DNA of 64,000 nucleotides. It comes from Antarctobacter sediminis. GTDB lineage: Bacteria > Pseudomonadota > Alphaproteobacteria > Rhodobacterales > Rhodobacteraceae. Shown here one piece after another: positions 35,013 to 43,516 of this stretch (its first letter is position 1; the number at the start of each line of letters is the position of its first letter). The position numbers and the translations under genes are program-made. The DNA is taken from NCBI RefSeq assembly GCF_019218285.1, contig NZ_JAHUZG010000005.1, forward strand, positions 62,001 through 126,000, written 5' to 3'. The notes under the pieces are model-generated. The model saw only the letters and a program-made list of their open reading frames with translations. It was not told where the DNA came from and ran no database searches.

Positions 35013-35704
35013 CGAAACTTGAGCGGTTCATCGTTGTCGAACAGATGCGAGCCGTTCCAGTTTTCCGGTTCGGTAAAGCCGCGCGCGGTCAACATGTCCA
35101 CAATACGCTTGTCGATCGTATCGACGAAGCGCCCGAATTCCATCTCTTCGCGGATGACCTTGGCCACGTCCTGCGCGATCTGCACCCTTTGTTGCGCCAG
35201 AAGTTCACCGATCCAGTGGCGAGAAGCCTCTGCAAAGACCTTGGCCGAGGCAATCATCAGGTCGCGCAGCTTGTCCGTGCTCAGCGCATCCTTGTCGAGA
35301 CAGTCAAGCGACCCTTTCTTCATCGACGCCACCGCAACATCGGTCCGCATCTCGGACGAGATCATGACAATGGCAGCCCCGAAATTCATCGCGTGGTTCT
35401 GCACGATCCGTTGCGCATGCAGTCCGTTCCCATGCGGCAGCAGGTAATCGACAAAGATCACGTCATAGGTCCGTTCATCAAGCGCCTGTTCGAATTCTGA
35501 CAGGTCCGAGGCCGTCCATGCACGAACCGGCAGGCCGGTTTTCTGGCAATCGCGGATGATCCGGTTCTGATCGAAACGGCTGTCATCCAAAATCAGGATA
35601 TCGAATCCGCTGTTGCGCTGAAAGGCGGTAGAGGCCTCATGATAGCTTGCCTCGATCGCCGACAGGTCGCGCGCTGCCGTATGGTCCGACGATACGGGGT
35701 GCAT
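35009..35704 (-). CDS. receiver-domain response regulator with C-terminal helical extension
   Basis: 231 residues. The receiver domain spans about residues 34-160 with acidic pocket Asp40/Asp41 and phosphoacceptor Asp86 (IFVDYLLPHGNG); SSEMRT and CLDKDAL supply the Thr/Ser and Lys positions. The last 70 residues (KVFAEASRHWIGELLAQQRVQ onward) are helical, with no recognised DNA-binding or enzymatic domain. It lies opposite a soluble histidine kinase with a 190-base AT-rich promoter region between, suggesting they belong to one signalling module. Confidence 0.82.
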   Translation of the reverse strand: MHPVSSDHTAARDLSAIEASYHEASTAFQRNSGFDILILDDSRFDQNRIIRDCQKTGLPVRAWTASDLSEFEQALDERTYDVIFVDYLLPHGNGLHAQRIVQNHAMNFGAAIVMISSEMRTDVAVASMKKGSLDCLDKDALSTDKLRDLMIASAKVFAEASRHWIGELLAQQRVQIAQDVAKVIREEMEFGRFVDTIDKRIVDMLTARGFTEPENWNGSHLFDNDEPLKFR

Positions 35705-35894
35705 GGCGTAAACTCCGGGTTAATTCCTATTTCACGTCCACGTTATTTCACCGCGCCCTAACGGCACATTTAGAGAACATCGCAAACTGCCTTCAATTCA
35801 GCGAAAAACAAATATGCTATAAAATTGTCCGAACAACGAATTCCTGTTATTCCTCGACACCATAACAAGAGCAGTCTTCACGGGATCCAGCCTG

Positions 35895-36596
35895 ATGGAC
35901 GGAAACGCGGCCTCTTCGCGGGAATTCGAATCGTATCTTTATGCGATAACACATGACCTCAAGAGCTATTCGCGTGCCATGCGGGTGATCCCGGACTGGA
36001 TTGTCGAAGATCTGGGAAAGTCCAACGCCACCTTGCCCAGCGAAGTCGCGGATCACCTTTCGATGCTTCAGCACTATGCCCGCGGAATGGACAGGATGCT
36101 GGATGGTCTGACCGATCTGTCTCGTGTTGGTCGCCTGGCCGATACCCCGACAAAGTTGGACCTGCGCCCCGCCCTGTGCCACGCGTGGGACACGATCCCC
36201 GATACGCAGGGTTTTGTCGCCAATTTCGACGGTGCTGCGCTGGCTGTCATAGCGCCTGAGAACGACCTTCAAAGGCTCTTGCGAGCCTTGCTGGACAACT
36301 GCGTGCGACACCATGACCGGCAAGTGGGCCGCATCGCCGCCTTTGCCACCAGACAAGGGGACAGGGTCATCTTGCAAATGGCCGACGATGGCCCCGGCAT
36401 CGAGGCCCCCTATCGTGAAAAAGTGTTTGAGCCGCTGCACACGCTTTTCCCCAAGGATGACACCGGCTTTTCCGGGTTGGGACTGACGATTTCCCGCAAG
36501 GTCGTGAGCACCCTCGGCGGCGTGATCCGCATCATCGACGGTCCCGCCCAGTTCGGACGCGGTTGTCTGGTGGAATGTGATCTGCCTGCCGCCTGA
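35895..36596 (+). CDS. soluble histidine kinase core without sensor domain
   Basis: 233-residue kinase with no membrane helix and no PAS/GAF domain. The HisKA-type helix carries His20 (LYAITHDLKSYSRAMR). The HATPase part has an N-box LLRALLDNCVRHH, G1 ADDGPGIE, F-box VFEPLHTLF and G2 SGLGLTISRKV. The HDLKS pattern belongs to the kinase subgroup that often pairs with Rcp1-like single-domain receivers, such as the one encoded convergently 6 bases away. Input may come through protein partners. Confidence 0.85.
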   Translation: MDGNAASSREFESYLYAITHDLKSYSRAMRVIPDWIVEDLGKSNATLPSEVADHLSMLQHYARGMDRMLDGLTDLSRVGRLADTPTKLDLRPALCHAWDTIPDTQGFVANFDGAALAVIAPENDLQRLLRALLDNCVRHHDRQVGRIAAFATRQGDRVILQMADDGPGIEAPYREKVFEPLHTLFPKDDTGFSGLGLTISRKVVSTLGGVIRIIDGPAQFGRGCLVECDLPAA

Positions 36597-36601
36597 TCGG
36601 G

Positions 36602-37000
36602 TCAAAGCGCTCGGGCGCTCAACATCCTGTCCATTTCTTCCAGATGCGCCATGTCCAACGGCTTTTGAATGTAGTCTCTGACCACATCATACCCCGAAGC
36701 GCGTTTGCGATCCTCATCCGAAATTGAGGTCGTAAGCATGATGACCGCCGCCTTGACGAAATCAGGGCCAAAGGCGGCCACAGCAGCATCGAGGAATTCA
36801 AACCCGTTCATCCGTGGCATATTGATGTCCAGCAATATAATGTCGATGTCTGGCCGTTTGGGGGAGGCAAGAAACTCCATCGCATCCGTCGCCATCAGAA
36901 AACAATGCAAGTCTTTCACCAATCCGCTTTTCCGAATGATCCGCGAATAGAGCTTTTGATCCACCGCATTGTCATCAATGATCATCAAGGATCCGATCAT
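36602..37000 (-). CDS. single-domain response regulator (Rcp1/CheY-like)
   Basis: 132-residue stand-alone receiver. Acidic pocket Asp9/Asp10 (MIIDDNAVDQ), phosphoacceptor Asp58 (IILLDINMPRMNGFEF), Thr in LTTS and Lys in YIQKPLD. The start at 37000 overlaps the stop of the sensor kinase gene (ATGA), so it is the direct partner of that kinase. With no output domain it probably acts by phosphotransfer or protein binding. Confidence 0.9.
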   Translation of the reverse strand: MIGSLMIIDDNAVDQKLYSRIIRKSGLVKDLHCFLMATDAMEFLASPKRPDIDIILLDINMPRMNGFEFLDAAVAAFGPDFVKAAVIMLTTSISDEDRKRASGYDVVRDYIQKPLDMAHLEEMDRMLSARAL

Positions 37001-39666
37001 GGTATTTCCTTTCTGAGAAAAACGGTAAATGTGCTTCCCTGCCCCGGAGTTGACGCCACGGAAATCCGCCCGCCGTGATTCAGGGCAATTCGCTGGCAAA
37101 TCGCCAGCCCCAGTCCGTTCCCACCGAAATCAGTGGTCGAGTTCAGTCTTTGAAACAATTGAAAGATACGATCCCGATGCGCAGCGTCGATACCGATGCC
37201 ATTGTCCGTCACCGCAAGTCCTACGAACCCCTCTGGCGCGGCGGCGGGACCGATGGCAACGACGGGTGTACGGCCCCGTGCACAGAACTTGATCGCGTTG
37301 TCTATGAGGTTGGCCAAAAGGATGCGCAACTGGCCGGGCGACCCGCGCATGCGGTCCAGAGGCGCCAAAGTGACATCGGCCCCGCTGCGGCGTACCCTGT
37401 CCGACACAGAAAGGATGGCAGCACGCGCTGTTTCTTCCAGATCCAGATCTTCGTTCGCCACGTTTGGACCGATGGCATTTGTGTAGCTCTGCACGTCGTC
37501 GATCAGCCCGGACATGTCGACCAACGTCTTGCGCAAATCTGACAGCAACTCCTCATCCTCGGCACAGAGTTTGCCTTCCAACTCTTCTGACAGCGCAGCC
37601 GCGATCATGATCGCGGTATTGGTCGGCGATTTCAGGTCATGAGAGGTCGCGTAAGCAAAGGCGCGCAGGTCCTCCGTGGCCGCACGGGCAAGGCGGATCT
37701 GGTCCTGCAAATCCTCGTTCAGCATCTGGATCTGGCGCAACCGCGCCCGTTCTTCGGTAACATCCTGCCGCAGCAAAAGCGTTTCTCCGCCACGCAACAG
37801 TTTGGTTGTGCGGACAAAGATCGGCCCGCTCGCAACCTGCACCTCACGGATGCAACCATCGGTTCGGATGTCTTTGATCTGCTGGTCGATCCATTGATCC
37901 CGCGACATGCCAGCCAGATCGGCGCGTCCCGCGTCCACAAGATCGCGCACCGCATCGACATAGCATCGGCCCACGGACAACATTCCGCTGGTCGAGGCCC
38001 GGGTCGAGGCGGTGACCTCGTTCACGTATTTGATCCGGCCATCCCGGCCCAGAAGGATCAGCCCCAAAGGAATCTTGTCGATCAGGTCTTCGGCAATGTC
38101 GCGCCGCGCCTCGGACAAGCGCCGCTGGTAACGTTGCCACCCCATCCCGGCCACGAACAGCACCATCGCCGCCCCGGTCGCGCCAAGATAGCTGGACAAC
38201 CCCGCAACCGCCCAATGCGGCCTTTCGTGCAACCACGCGATCTTGAGATCAACATACCGGGGCGAGGCCAGATAGCCGGGAACCGCCGCATCCATCCGCT
38301 CGACCACCGGCTGAAGCCCCGCGCGATAGCCAATGGCATGTTCCACATCGAAAACGTCCGGCGACCATTCCACGATCCGAGCATCCAACCCCCTGCCCGA
38401 CAAGGTGCGCCGCATACTATGAGCTTCGTGCAGGACAGCATCGATCCGACCGGTCAAAAGGGCAAAAATCATCGTTTGTCGGCTGCCGAAGGGTATGGCG
38501 CGCGCCTCTGCCAGCTTGCCCCGTCGCGCCAGCGACATCTCAGTGGACAGGACGCCAAGCCGCACACCGGACCAGTCCACCGAGCCGCTGTTGCCCGCCT
38601 CCCTGCGCAAGCTAAAGACCGAATAGGATGTTGTCAGGATCGGCAGACCATAGCCGGTCTTGCCTGACCGTTCGCTGGTGATCGGCACCAGAGACATCAG
38701 ATCATAGCCCTCTGGGGATGGCCCCTCGCGCCAATCCATCGGCGCAATCCTCTGGAACGTCAGGCTGAGACCGGACAGTTCCGCAAGATCGCGCATGACC
38801 TCGACCGAAAACCCGGTCAGTTCACCCGTCTCTGTCAGGACCACGAAAGGCGGGTCCAACAGCATACCCACGGTCAGTGATTGCGGTTGCGGCTGGGGCG
38901 GTGCCATGCCCCAACGTTCGCGGATCTTGTCCAGCTTGCCGGATGTCTCAAGCGTCACGACGGCTGCGTCGATCCGGCTGCGCAGTTCGGTCCGGCCATG
39001 GTGGAGCGCCACGACCCGTGGCGACACCTGGATCGGTTCCGGGATTTCCTCGTATGCATCCGATAGGTTGCGAGCCTCAAGCACCCATAGAAATGCATCC
39101 CCCGGCCCCACGAACGCGTCGATACTCCCGTCATCAAGGGCATGGAACAGCGCGTCCAGCGTGGAAAAGGTGGTCAATTCGTTGCGCAGCAACACCCCGA
39201 CCAGTTCAGACCCGCTGGCCCCGCGCATGGCACCAAAGCGCAGCCCGCTCGCGGTGTCTGGGTCGATATCCGGCCCGCGGGTGCGGTGGCGGAAAATCGA
39301 AACGCGCGTCTGTGCAAGGGGATCCGAATAATGCGATGTCGCCCGCAAAGACGGCAGATCGACCACCCCGGCCAGCATTTCGGACCGCCCCATGGCCTGC
39401 GCAGCCAGTAAATCCGGGACGGTTTCGTAACGTTCAAGCCGCAGGTCCAATTGCGCCTCTGCCGTCAGCGCGCGCGCAAGGTCGATCATGAACCCGCCGA
39501 GCCGCCCATCGGGCATTTCCTGCATCAGACCCGGCACCGGCGTCCAGCCCACAGTGATCTGTTCGGCGCCGACCTTGACGGGCAGAACAGAACTCAGCAG
39601 GCCCAGCATGACAACGCAAGACAGCGCGCCCCGCAGGTGCCCCCATATGGACAGCCCCATGGCCAT
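36997..39666 (-). CDS. sensor histidine kinase with two periplasmic solute-binding domains
   Basis: 889 residues. Signal peptide 1-34; first SBP_bac_3-type domain about 36-252; second about 262-480; transmembrane helix about 493-513; PAS domain about 525-640; HisKA with His676 (AYATSHDLKSPTN); HATPase (ILLANLIDNAIKF, TDNGIGID, GNGLGLAICQRI). Two tandem amino-acid-binding-protein-like modules in the periplasm recall BvgS-type kinases, but BvgS-like receiver and HPt domains are absent and the receiver is a separate coupled gene. Ligand unknown; small polar solutes are likely. Confidence 0.88.
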   Translation of the reverse strand: MAMGLSIWGHLRGALSCVVMLGLLSSVLPVKVGAEQITVGWTPVPGLMQEMPDGRLGGFMIDLARALTAEAQLDLRLERYETVPDLLAAQAMGRSEMLAGVVDLPSLRATSHYSDPLAQTRVSIFRHRTRGPDIDPDTASGLRFGAMRGASGSELVGVLLRNELTTFSTLDALFHALDDGSIDAFVGPGDAFLWVLEARNLSDAYEEIPEPIQVSPRVVALHHGRTELRSRIDAAVVTLETSGKLDKIRERWGMAPPQPQPQSLTVGMLLDPPFVVLTETGELTGFSVEVMRDLAELSGLSLTFQRIAPMDWREGPSPEGYDLMSLVPITSERSGKTGYGLPILTTSYSVFSLRREAGNSGSVDWSGVRLGVLSTEMSLARRGKLAEARAIPFGSRQTMIFALLTGRIDAVLHEAHSMRRTLSGRGLDARIVEWSPDVFDVEHAIGYRAGLQPVVERMDAAVPGYLASPRYVDLKIAWLHERPHWAVAGLSSYLGATGAAMVLFVAGMGWQRYQRRLSEARRDIAEDLIDKIPLGLILLGRDGRIKYVNEVTASTRASTSGMLSVGRCYVDAVRDLVDAGRADLAGMSRDQWIDQQIKDIRTDGCIREVQVASGPIFVRTTKLLRGGETLLLRQDVTEERARLRQIQMLNEDLQDQIRLARAATEDLRAFAYATSHDLKSPTNTAIMIAAALSEELEGKLCAEDEELLSDLRKTLVDMSGLIDDVQSYTNAIGPNVANEDLDLEETARAAILSVSDRVRRSGADVTLAPLDRMRGSPGQLRILLANLIDNAIKFCARGRTPVVAIGPAAAPEGFVGLAVTDNGIGIDAAHRDRIFQLFQRLNSTTDFGGNGLGLAICQRIALNHGGRISVASTPGQGSTFTVFLRKEIP

Positions 39667-39780
39667 TTCCGGGATGGTCTCCGACCGATGATGTCCCCCG
39701 AAACTTGGCTAGGACATGCAGGTTTAGAGGCCGTTAAACCGCGCGCTCTGCATCGGTCAAATTTGCACGAGCCAGATGGC

Positions 39781-40749
39781 TCACAGCCCCAGTTCGGCGG
39801 CCAGCGCAGCAGGTGTCAGGGTTCCTGCCGCCTTGCCTTCACGGGCCAGCCGCGTGGCCAGAGCTGTCACACGACCGTTCAGCGGCGCATCAAGCCCGTG
39901 CCGCCGCGCGATCATCGCGACCTCGCCATTCAGATAATCCGTCTCGACCGAACCTGCGCCGCGCAAAAGACTCTGCGTCGTGGAGTTGCCCTTTCGGTCT
40001 GCCCCCGGCAATGCCGCAAACTCCATCAGCGTCCCGCGCCTCGGGTCGCCTTCGCCCATGTCCAGCCAGTCCACGCCGACCTTGGCAAAGATCCCCATGG
40101 CCTCTTGCCGCAGTGCCTGCGTGATCTTCGGCTCCATGGCGTCACGGCCCAGCGCAGCCTCGACGATATTACCAAGGTTGACCAACAGTTTGCCGTATTT
40201 GTTCCGCATCACGGTTTCGGTGACGAATGTCGGAATGCCCGCCTTGGTCAGAATCCGCGCCAGCCTGTCATCGGCGGCGTCACTCCCTTCTGGATAGCGG
40301 CCGATGTCGAAAATGCCAAAGTTCGGCCTGCCGAAACAGACCGCCTCGTCCGGTGCCAGATATTCCGCTGGCAACATCACATTGATCCCGTGGACATTGG
40401 CAAAGAACCGCAGGGCAAGGTCTTCGTTCGCCACACCGTTCTGCATGCAAAAGACCGGTTGCCGGGCGTATCCTGCCGCCCGCAGATCCCCCAGCGCTGC
40501 CGCGCTGTCCTGGCTTTTGGTTGCCAGCAGGATCACATCCTCGGGACGGGGCAGCAGGTCGGTGGCCCGCGCCACCAAGGCCAGCGGCAGTCGGTGTTCG
40601 CCGCGATGACTGCGCAGCAAGAGCCCACGGTCACGGATCGCGGCAAGGCGGGCTCCGCGCGCCACACCCACGACCTCTACCCCCTCCAAGGCCAAGGCGG
40701 CGGCGACGACGCCACCTACCGCGCCCACACCGAAAATGATGACCCGCAT
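39781..40749 (-). CDS. 2-dehydropantoate 2-reductase family protein (PanE/ApbA)
   Basis: 322-residue NADPH-dependent ketopantoate reductase-like enzyme. N-terminal Rossmann motif GVGAVGGVVAAAL. Later FCMQNGVANED, the catalytic-Lys region RNKYGKLLVNLGN, and GSVETDYLNGEV near the C-terminus are typical of the family. Members act either in pantothenate synthesis or in catabolism of other 2-keto or 3-hydroxy acids. No pan genes are nearby, so a PanE role is only one option. Confidence 0.82.
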   Translation of the reverse strand: MRVIIFGVGAVGGVVAAALALEGVEVVGVARGARLAAIRDRGLLLRSHRGEHRLPLALVARATDLLPRPEDVILLATKSQDSAAALGDLRAAGYARQPVFCMQNGVANEDLALRFFANVHGINVMLPAEYLAPDEAVCFGRPNFGIFDIGRYPEGSDAADDRLARILTKAGIPTFVTETVMRNKYGKLLVNLGNIVEAALGRDAMEPKITQALRQEAMGIFAKVGVDWLDMGEGDPRRGTLMEFAALPGADRKGNSTTQSLLRGAGSVETDYLNGEVAMIARRHGLDAPLNGRVTALATRLAREGKAAGTLTPAALAAELGL

Positions 40750-41074
40750 CCCCTGTCCCCCGGCTTCTGTCCGCCCCTGACCTGTATCTCAATCACCATG
40801 CGTCCGGGCGCAGACATCCACAAGCCGCGCCCACTGTCTCCCTTCTGGAAACGCAGCTTCCTTGTTTCAGGTGCTAATTTCTACCTTAGCGAAAGTACGA
40901 GACGTGCTAGCATGCCGGCAGACATAGGTACGAGTGTCGGCCCGAGGCCGCATTGTTGACGCGATTTCATCTGCCCGTTGACCAATGGCAGCCCCAAGGC
41001 GGCAAATCCTCCGCCCTTTGCGCAACATTGGTTCCGGGCCCGGGCCTTTTTCGGCCGCATTTGGGGGATGGGTC
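40750..41074. other. non-coding region between divergent genes
   Basis: 325 bases between the PanE-like gene (minus) and the LamG/PIG-L gene (plus). Neither strand has a convincing gene. A GC-rich palindrome (GGCCCGGGCC) followed by TTTTT near 41037-41051 lies shortly before the downstream start and could form a weak hairpin in the leader. It is presumed to hold the promoters of both genes. Confidence 0.4.
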
Positions 41075-43513
41075 ATGCCACCGCTTGAAATTACCGGACC
41101 TCTTGACGAGATCGAGGATGTCACCGGCCCATTCGAGATCGAGGTCATTGCAAGGTTTGACGATCTCGCCTCCGGCTATTGGCAAAGGGTGTTCGATTTC
41201 GGCGATGGACCAAACAGCAACAATATCCTGCTGACACAGTATGAGAACACGAATGCGCTGATGTTCGTCCTGTACCAGGATGGCGAGGCCCATCGCGTGG
41301 TCGCCCCCGAGGCCATCGTCGAGGGAGAAACCGCCACCTGGACCGTGGGGATCGACGCCGACGGGACCATGTGGATCGACAAAAACGGCCTGCGCCTGGC
41401 CGAGGGGCCGGCAGCCGTCCCTGTGGACACCATCCGTTTGAACGAACTGTTGGGCGAATCCAACTGGGCCGAGGATTCGCCGCTTGACGGTGCGATCCTG
41501 GGGATCGACGTCACACATGACGGAGAGACCCCGGATGGGGGCCGCCTGAACGCCCCTTCGCAGATCGACGGTGCCTTTCAACTGGATGTGGTCACCCGCT
41601 TTGACGATCTTGACGCATCGGCCAACCAGACGGTCTTTGATTTTGGCGGGGCCGGTGCAGCGGACGCCCTGCGCCTGCATCAGGTCGGCACCTCGGACGA
41701 CCTGCGGTTTACCCTTGTGCAAGATGGCATCACTTACAGCGTAACCGCGGCGGACGCGCTGGTCGAAGGCGAATACGCGGTCTGGTCTGTCGGGATCGAC
41801 GCGGACGGGCGCATGTGGCTGGAAAAGGACGGCACGTTGCTGGCCGACGGTCAAGGTGTGGTGCCCGACGTCGTGGATCGAGGTCCCCTGCTGGTCGGGG
41901 ACTCCGGGGTTCCGGGCGAAGGGGCCTTGGACGGCGTGGTGTTGGACCTGACGATAACGCAGGGCACAACTGAACCAGTCGATCCTGTGGAGCCTACGGA
42001 CCCTGTTGACCCAACGGACCCGGTGGAGCCGACCGACCCGGTGGAGCCGACTGATCCGACCGCACCCGCCGACCCGGTTGCCGGCCCGCAACAGATCGAC
42101 GGGGCCTTTGTGATCGACGTCACCGTACGCTTTGACGACGTAGAGGGCGGCTATTGGCAGCGGGTGATCGACTTTGGCGACGGTCCTGCCACCAACAACA
42201 TCCTGTTTACGCAGATCGAAAACACCTCGGGCGTCATGCTGGAACTCTGGCAGGACGGAGAAATCCACCGCGTGGTGGCCGAAGGTGCGATCGTCGAGGG
42301 AGAAACCGCGGACTGGAGCTTTGGCATCGACGAAACCGGGCTGATGTGGATCGACAAGGACGGTGTCCGGCTGGCCGAGGAACAGGGGGCTGTCCCTGCC
42401 GATGTTCCGCGTGCGAACCTGCTGGTCGGCACATCCAACTGGGCGGGGGATACCCCCTTGATCGGAGAGATCACCGATCTCTACGTCACCGAAGGCGCTG
42501 CCCCTACCGATCCGACGGACCCAATAGATCCGGTCGACCCCGTCGATCCGGTGGATCCAACCGATCCAACCGACCCGACGGAGCCAACCGATCCCGGCCC
42601 GCCGATTGTCGGACAAGGCGACATGGTGATCGTCGCCCATCAGGACGATGATCTGTTGTTCATGAACCCTACGCTGGACACGCTGATTGACGGCGACGAG
42701 CCGGTAACGACGATCTACCTCACGGCTGGCGACGCTGGCCGCGGTGAGGAATACTGGGCCGGGCGCGAGGCCGGCGAAAAAGCAGCTTATGGCTATATGG
42801 CCGGGTCCGGGGATTGGGTCGACGAAACGGTCAGCGTGACAGTCGGGGATACAACCTACGAATTGGCCAGTTCCTATCTGGCCAGCGATCCGGGCGTGCG
42901 CTTGTACTTTCTGCGGCTGCCCGACGGGTTCGGCGATGGCAGCGGCTCGGCCACATACGGGTTTCAAAGCCTTGAACAACTGGCCGAGGGGGAAATCCCG
43001 ACGATTACGGCCGTGGATGGCAGCGCGACCTACACGTCGGAGGATCTGACAGGCCTGCTGACCGCGCTGATGGAAATGCACACCCCGGATCACATCCACA
43101 TTCAGGACCACACCAGCGAACACGCGGGGATCGAACATTCCGATCATCTGAGCACGGCCAGTTTCGCCACGGACGCGGTGGGCGACTACAACGCCGACCT
43201 CACCGTAACCAGCTATGTGGGCTATGCGTCCTGGGGGATGGAAGAGAACCTCACACCTGACGAACTGATGGTGTCGACCACCACCTTCGACATCTACGCA
43301 GGCCACGATCCGCTGGTCTTTGGCAGCGACGGGATGTTGATCGGGTCCTACGTGGATTGGGTTCAGCGTGAATATGTGGCGGACGAATACACGCTAACAG
43401 CGACCGAACCGGACAACGCCGCGCTTTATGCCTCGGTGATGCTGCCGCCGGAAGATCCCGCAGCCGAAGAAGACCCCGCCGCGCAGGACGCCGGGGCCGA
43501 ATTGCTTGTCTGA
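41075..43513 (+). CDS. LamG-like repeat protein with C-terminal PIG-L deacetylase domain
   Basis: 812 residues. Three homologous concanavalin-type repeats, the first within the first 160 residues, each with RFDD...FDFG, IVEGE or LVEGE, a GID-containing segment and MW(I/L)(D/E)K, are followed by a PIG-L/LmbE-type deacetylase domain starting near residue 515 (VIVAHQDDDLLFMNP). A second metal-site motif is likely in EHSDHLSTASF. Repeat 3 is flanked by two Pro/Asp/Thr linkers. There is no N-terminal signal peptide, the protein is very acidic, and it ends in a hydrophobic ELLV, as in type I secretion substrates; no secretion genes are adjacent. PIG-L enzymes remove N-acetyl groups from sugars. Start at 41075 behind GGGGGATGGG; an in-frame ATG at 40985 is less likely. 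Confidence 0.78.
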   Translation: MPPLEITGPLDEIEDVTGPFEIEVIARFDDLASGYWQRVFDFGDGPNSNNILLTQYENTNALMFVLYQDGEAHRVVAPEAIVEGETATWTVGIDADGTMWIDKNGLRLAEGPAAVPVDTIRLNELLGESNWAEDSPLDGAILGIDVTHDGETPDGGRLNAPSQIDGAFQLDVVTRFDDLDASANQTVFDFGGAGAADALRLHQVGTSDDLRFTLVQDGITYSVTAADALVEGEYAVWSVGIDADGRMWLEKDGTLLADGQGVVPDVVDRGPLLVGDSGVPGEGALDGVVLDLTITQGTTEPVDPVEPTDPVDPTDPVEPTDPVEPTDPTAPADPVAGPQQIDGAFVIDVTVRFDDVEGGYWQRVIDFGDGPATNNILFTQIENTSGVMLELWQDGEIHRVVAEGAIVEGETADWSFGIDETGLMWIDKDGVRLAEEQGAVPADVPRANLLVGTSNWAGDTPLIGEITDLYVTEGAAPTDPTDPIDPVDPVDPVDPTDPTDPTEPTDPGPPIVGQGDMVIVAHQDDDLLFMNPTLDTLIDGDEPVTTIYLTAGDAGRGEEYWAGREAGEKAAYGYMAGSGDWVDETVSVTVGDTTYELASSYLASDPGVRLYFLRLPDGFGDGSGSATYGFQSLEQLAEGEIPTITAVDGSATYTSEDLTGLLTALMEMHTPDHIHIQDHTSEHAGIEHSDHLSTASFATDAVGDYNADLTVTSYVGYASWGMEENLTPDELMVSTTTFDIYAGHDPLVFGSDGMLIGSYVDWVQREYVADEYTLTATEPDNAALYASVMLPPEDPAAEEDPAAQDAGAELLV
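41969..42084 (+). repeat. Pro-Asp/Thr linker repeat 1 (coding)
   Basis: Tandem codon-level repeat encoding units such as EPTDPV and DPTDPV between the second and third LamG-like modules. Rigid, acidic linker of the type found in extracellular multidomain proteins. Prone to slippage, so length may vary between strains. Confidence 0.8.
42505..42600 (+). repeat. Pro-Asp/Thr linker repeat 2 (coding)
   Basis: Second DP-rich tandem repeat (DPTDPIDPVDPVDPVDP and onward), joining the third LamG-like module to the PIG-L deacetylase domain. Units are almost the same as those in linker 1. Confidence 0.8.
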
Positions 43514-43516
43514 CCG

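Noticed and set aside
36997-39666. BvgS-type hybrid kinase
   Set aside because: Two periplasmic binding modules and a PAS domain are present, but the chain ends after the HATPase domain without receiver or HPt parts.
41969-42600. Tandem repeats that could suggest a CRISPR array or minisatellite
   Set aside because: The units are short, in frame and encode Pro-Asp/Thr linkers between protein modules; no spacer structure or cas genes.
40967-43306. 779-codon minus-strand open frame opposite the LamG/PIG-L gene
   Set aside because: Its apparent repeats mirror the coding repeats of the plus-strand gene; no domain motifs or ribosome binding site.
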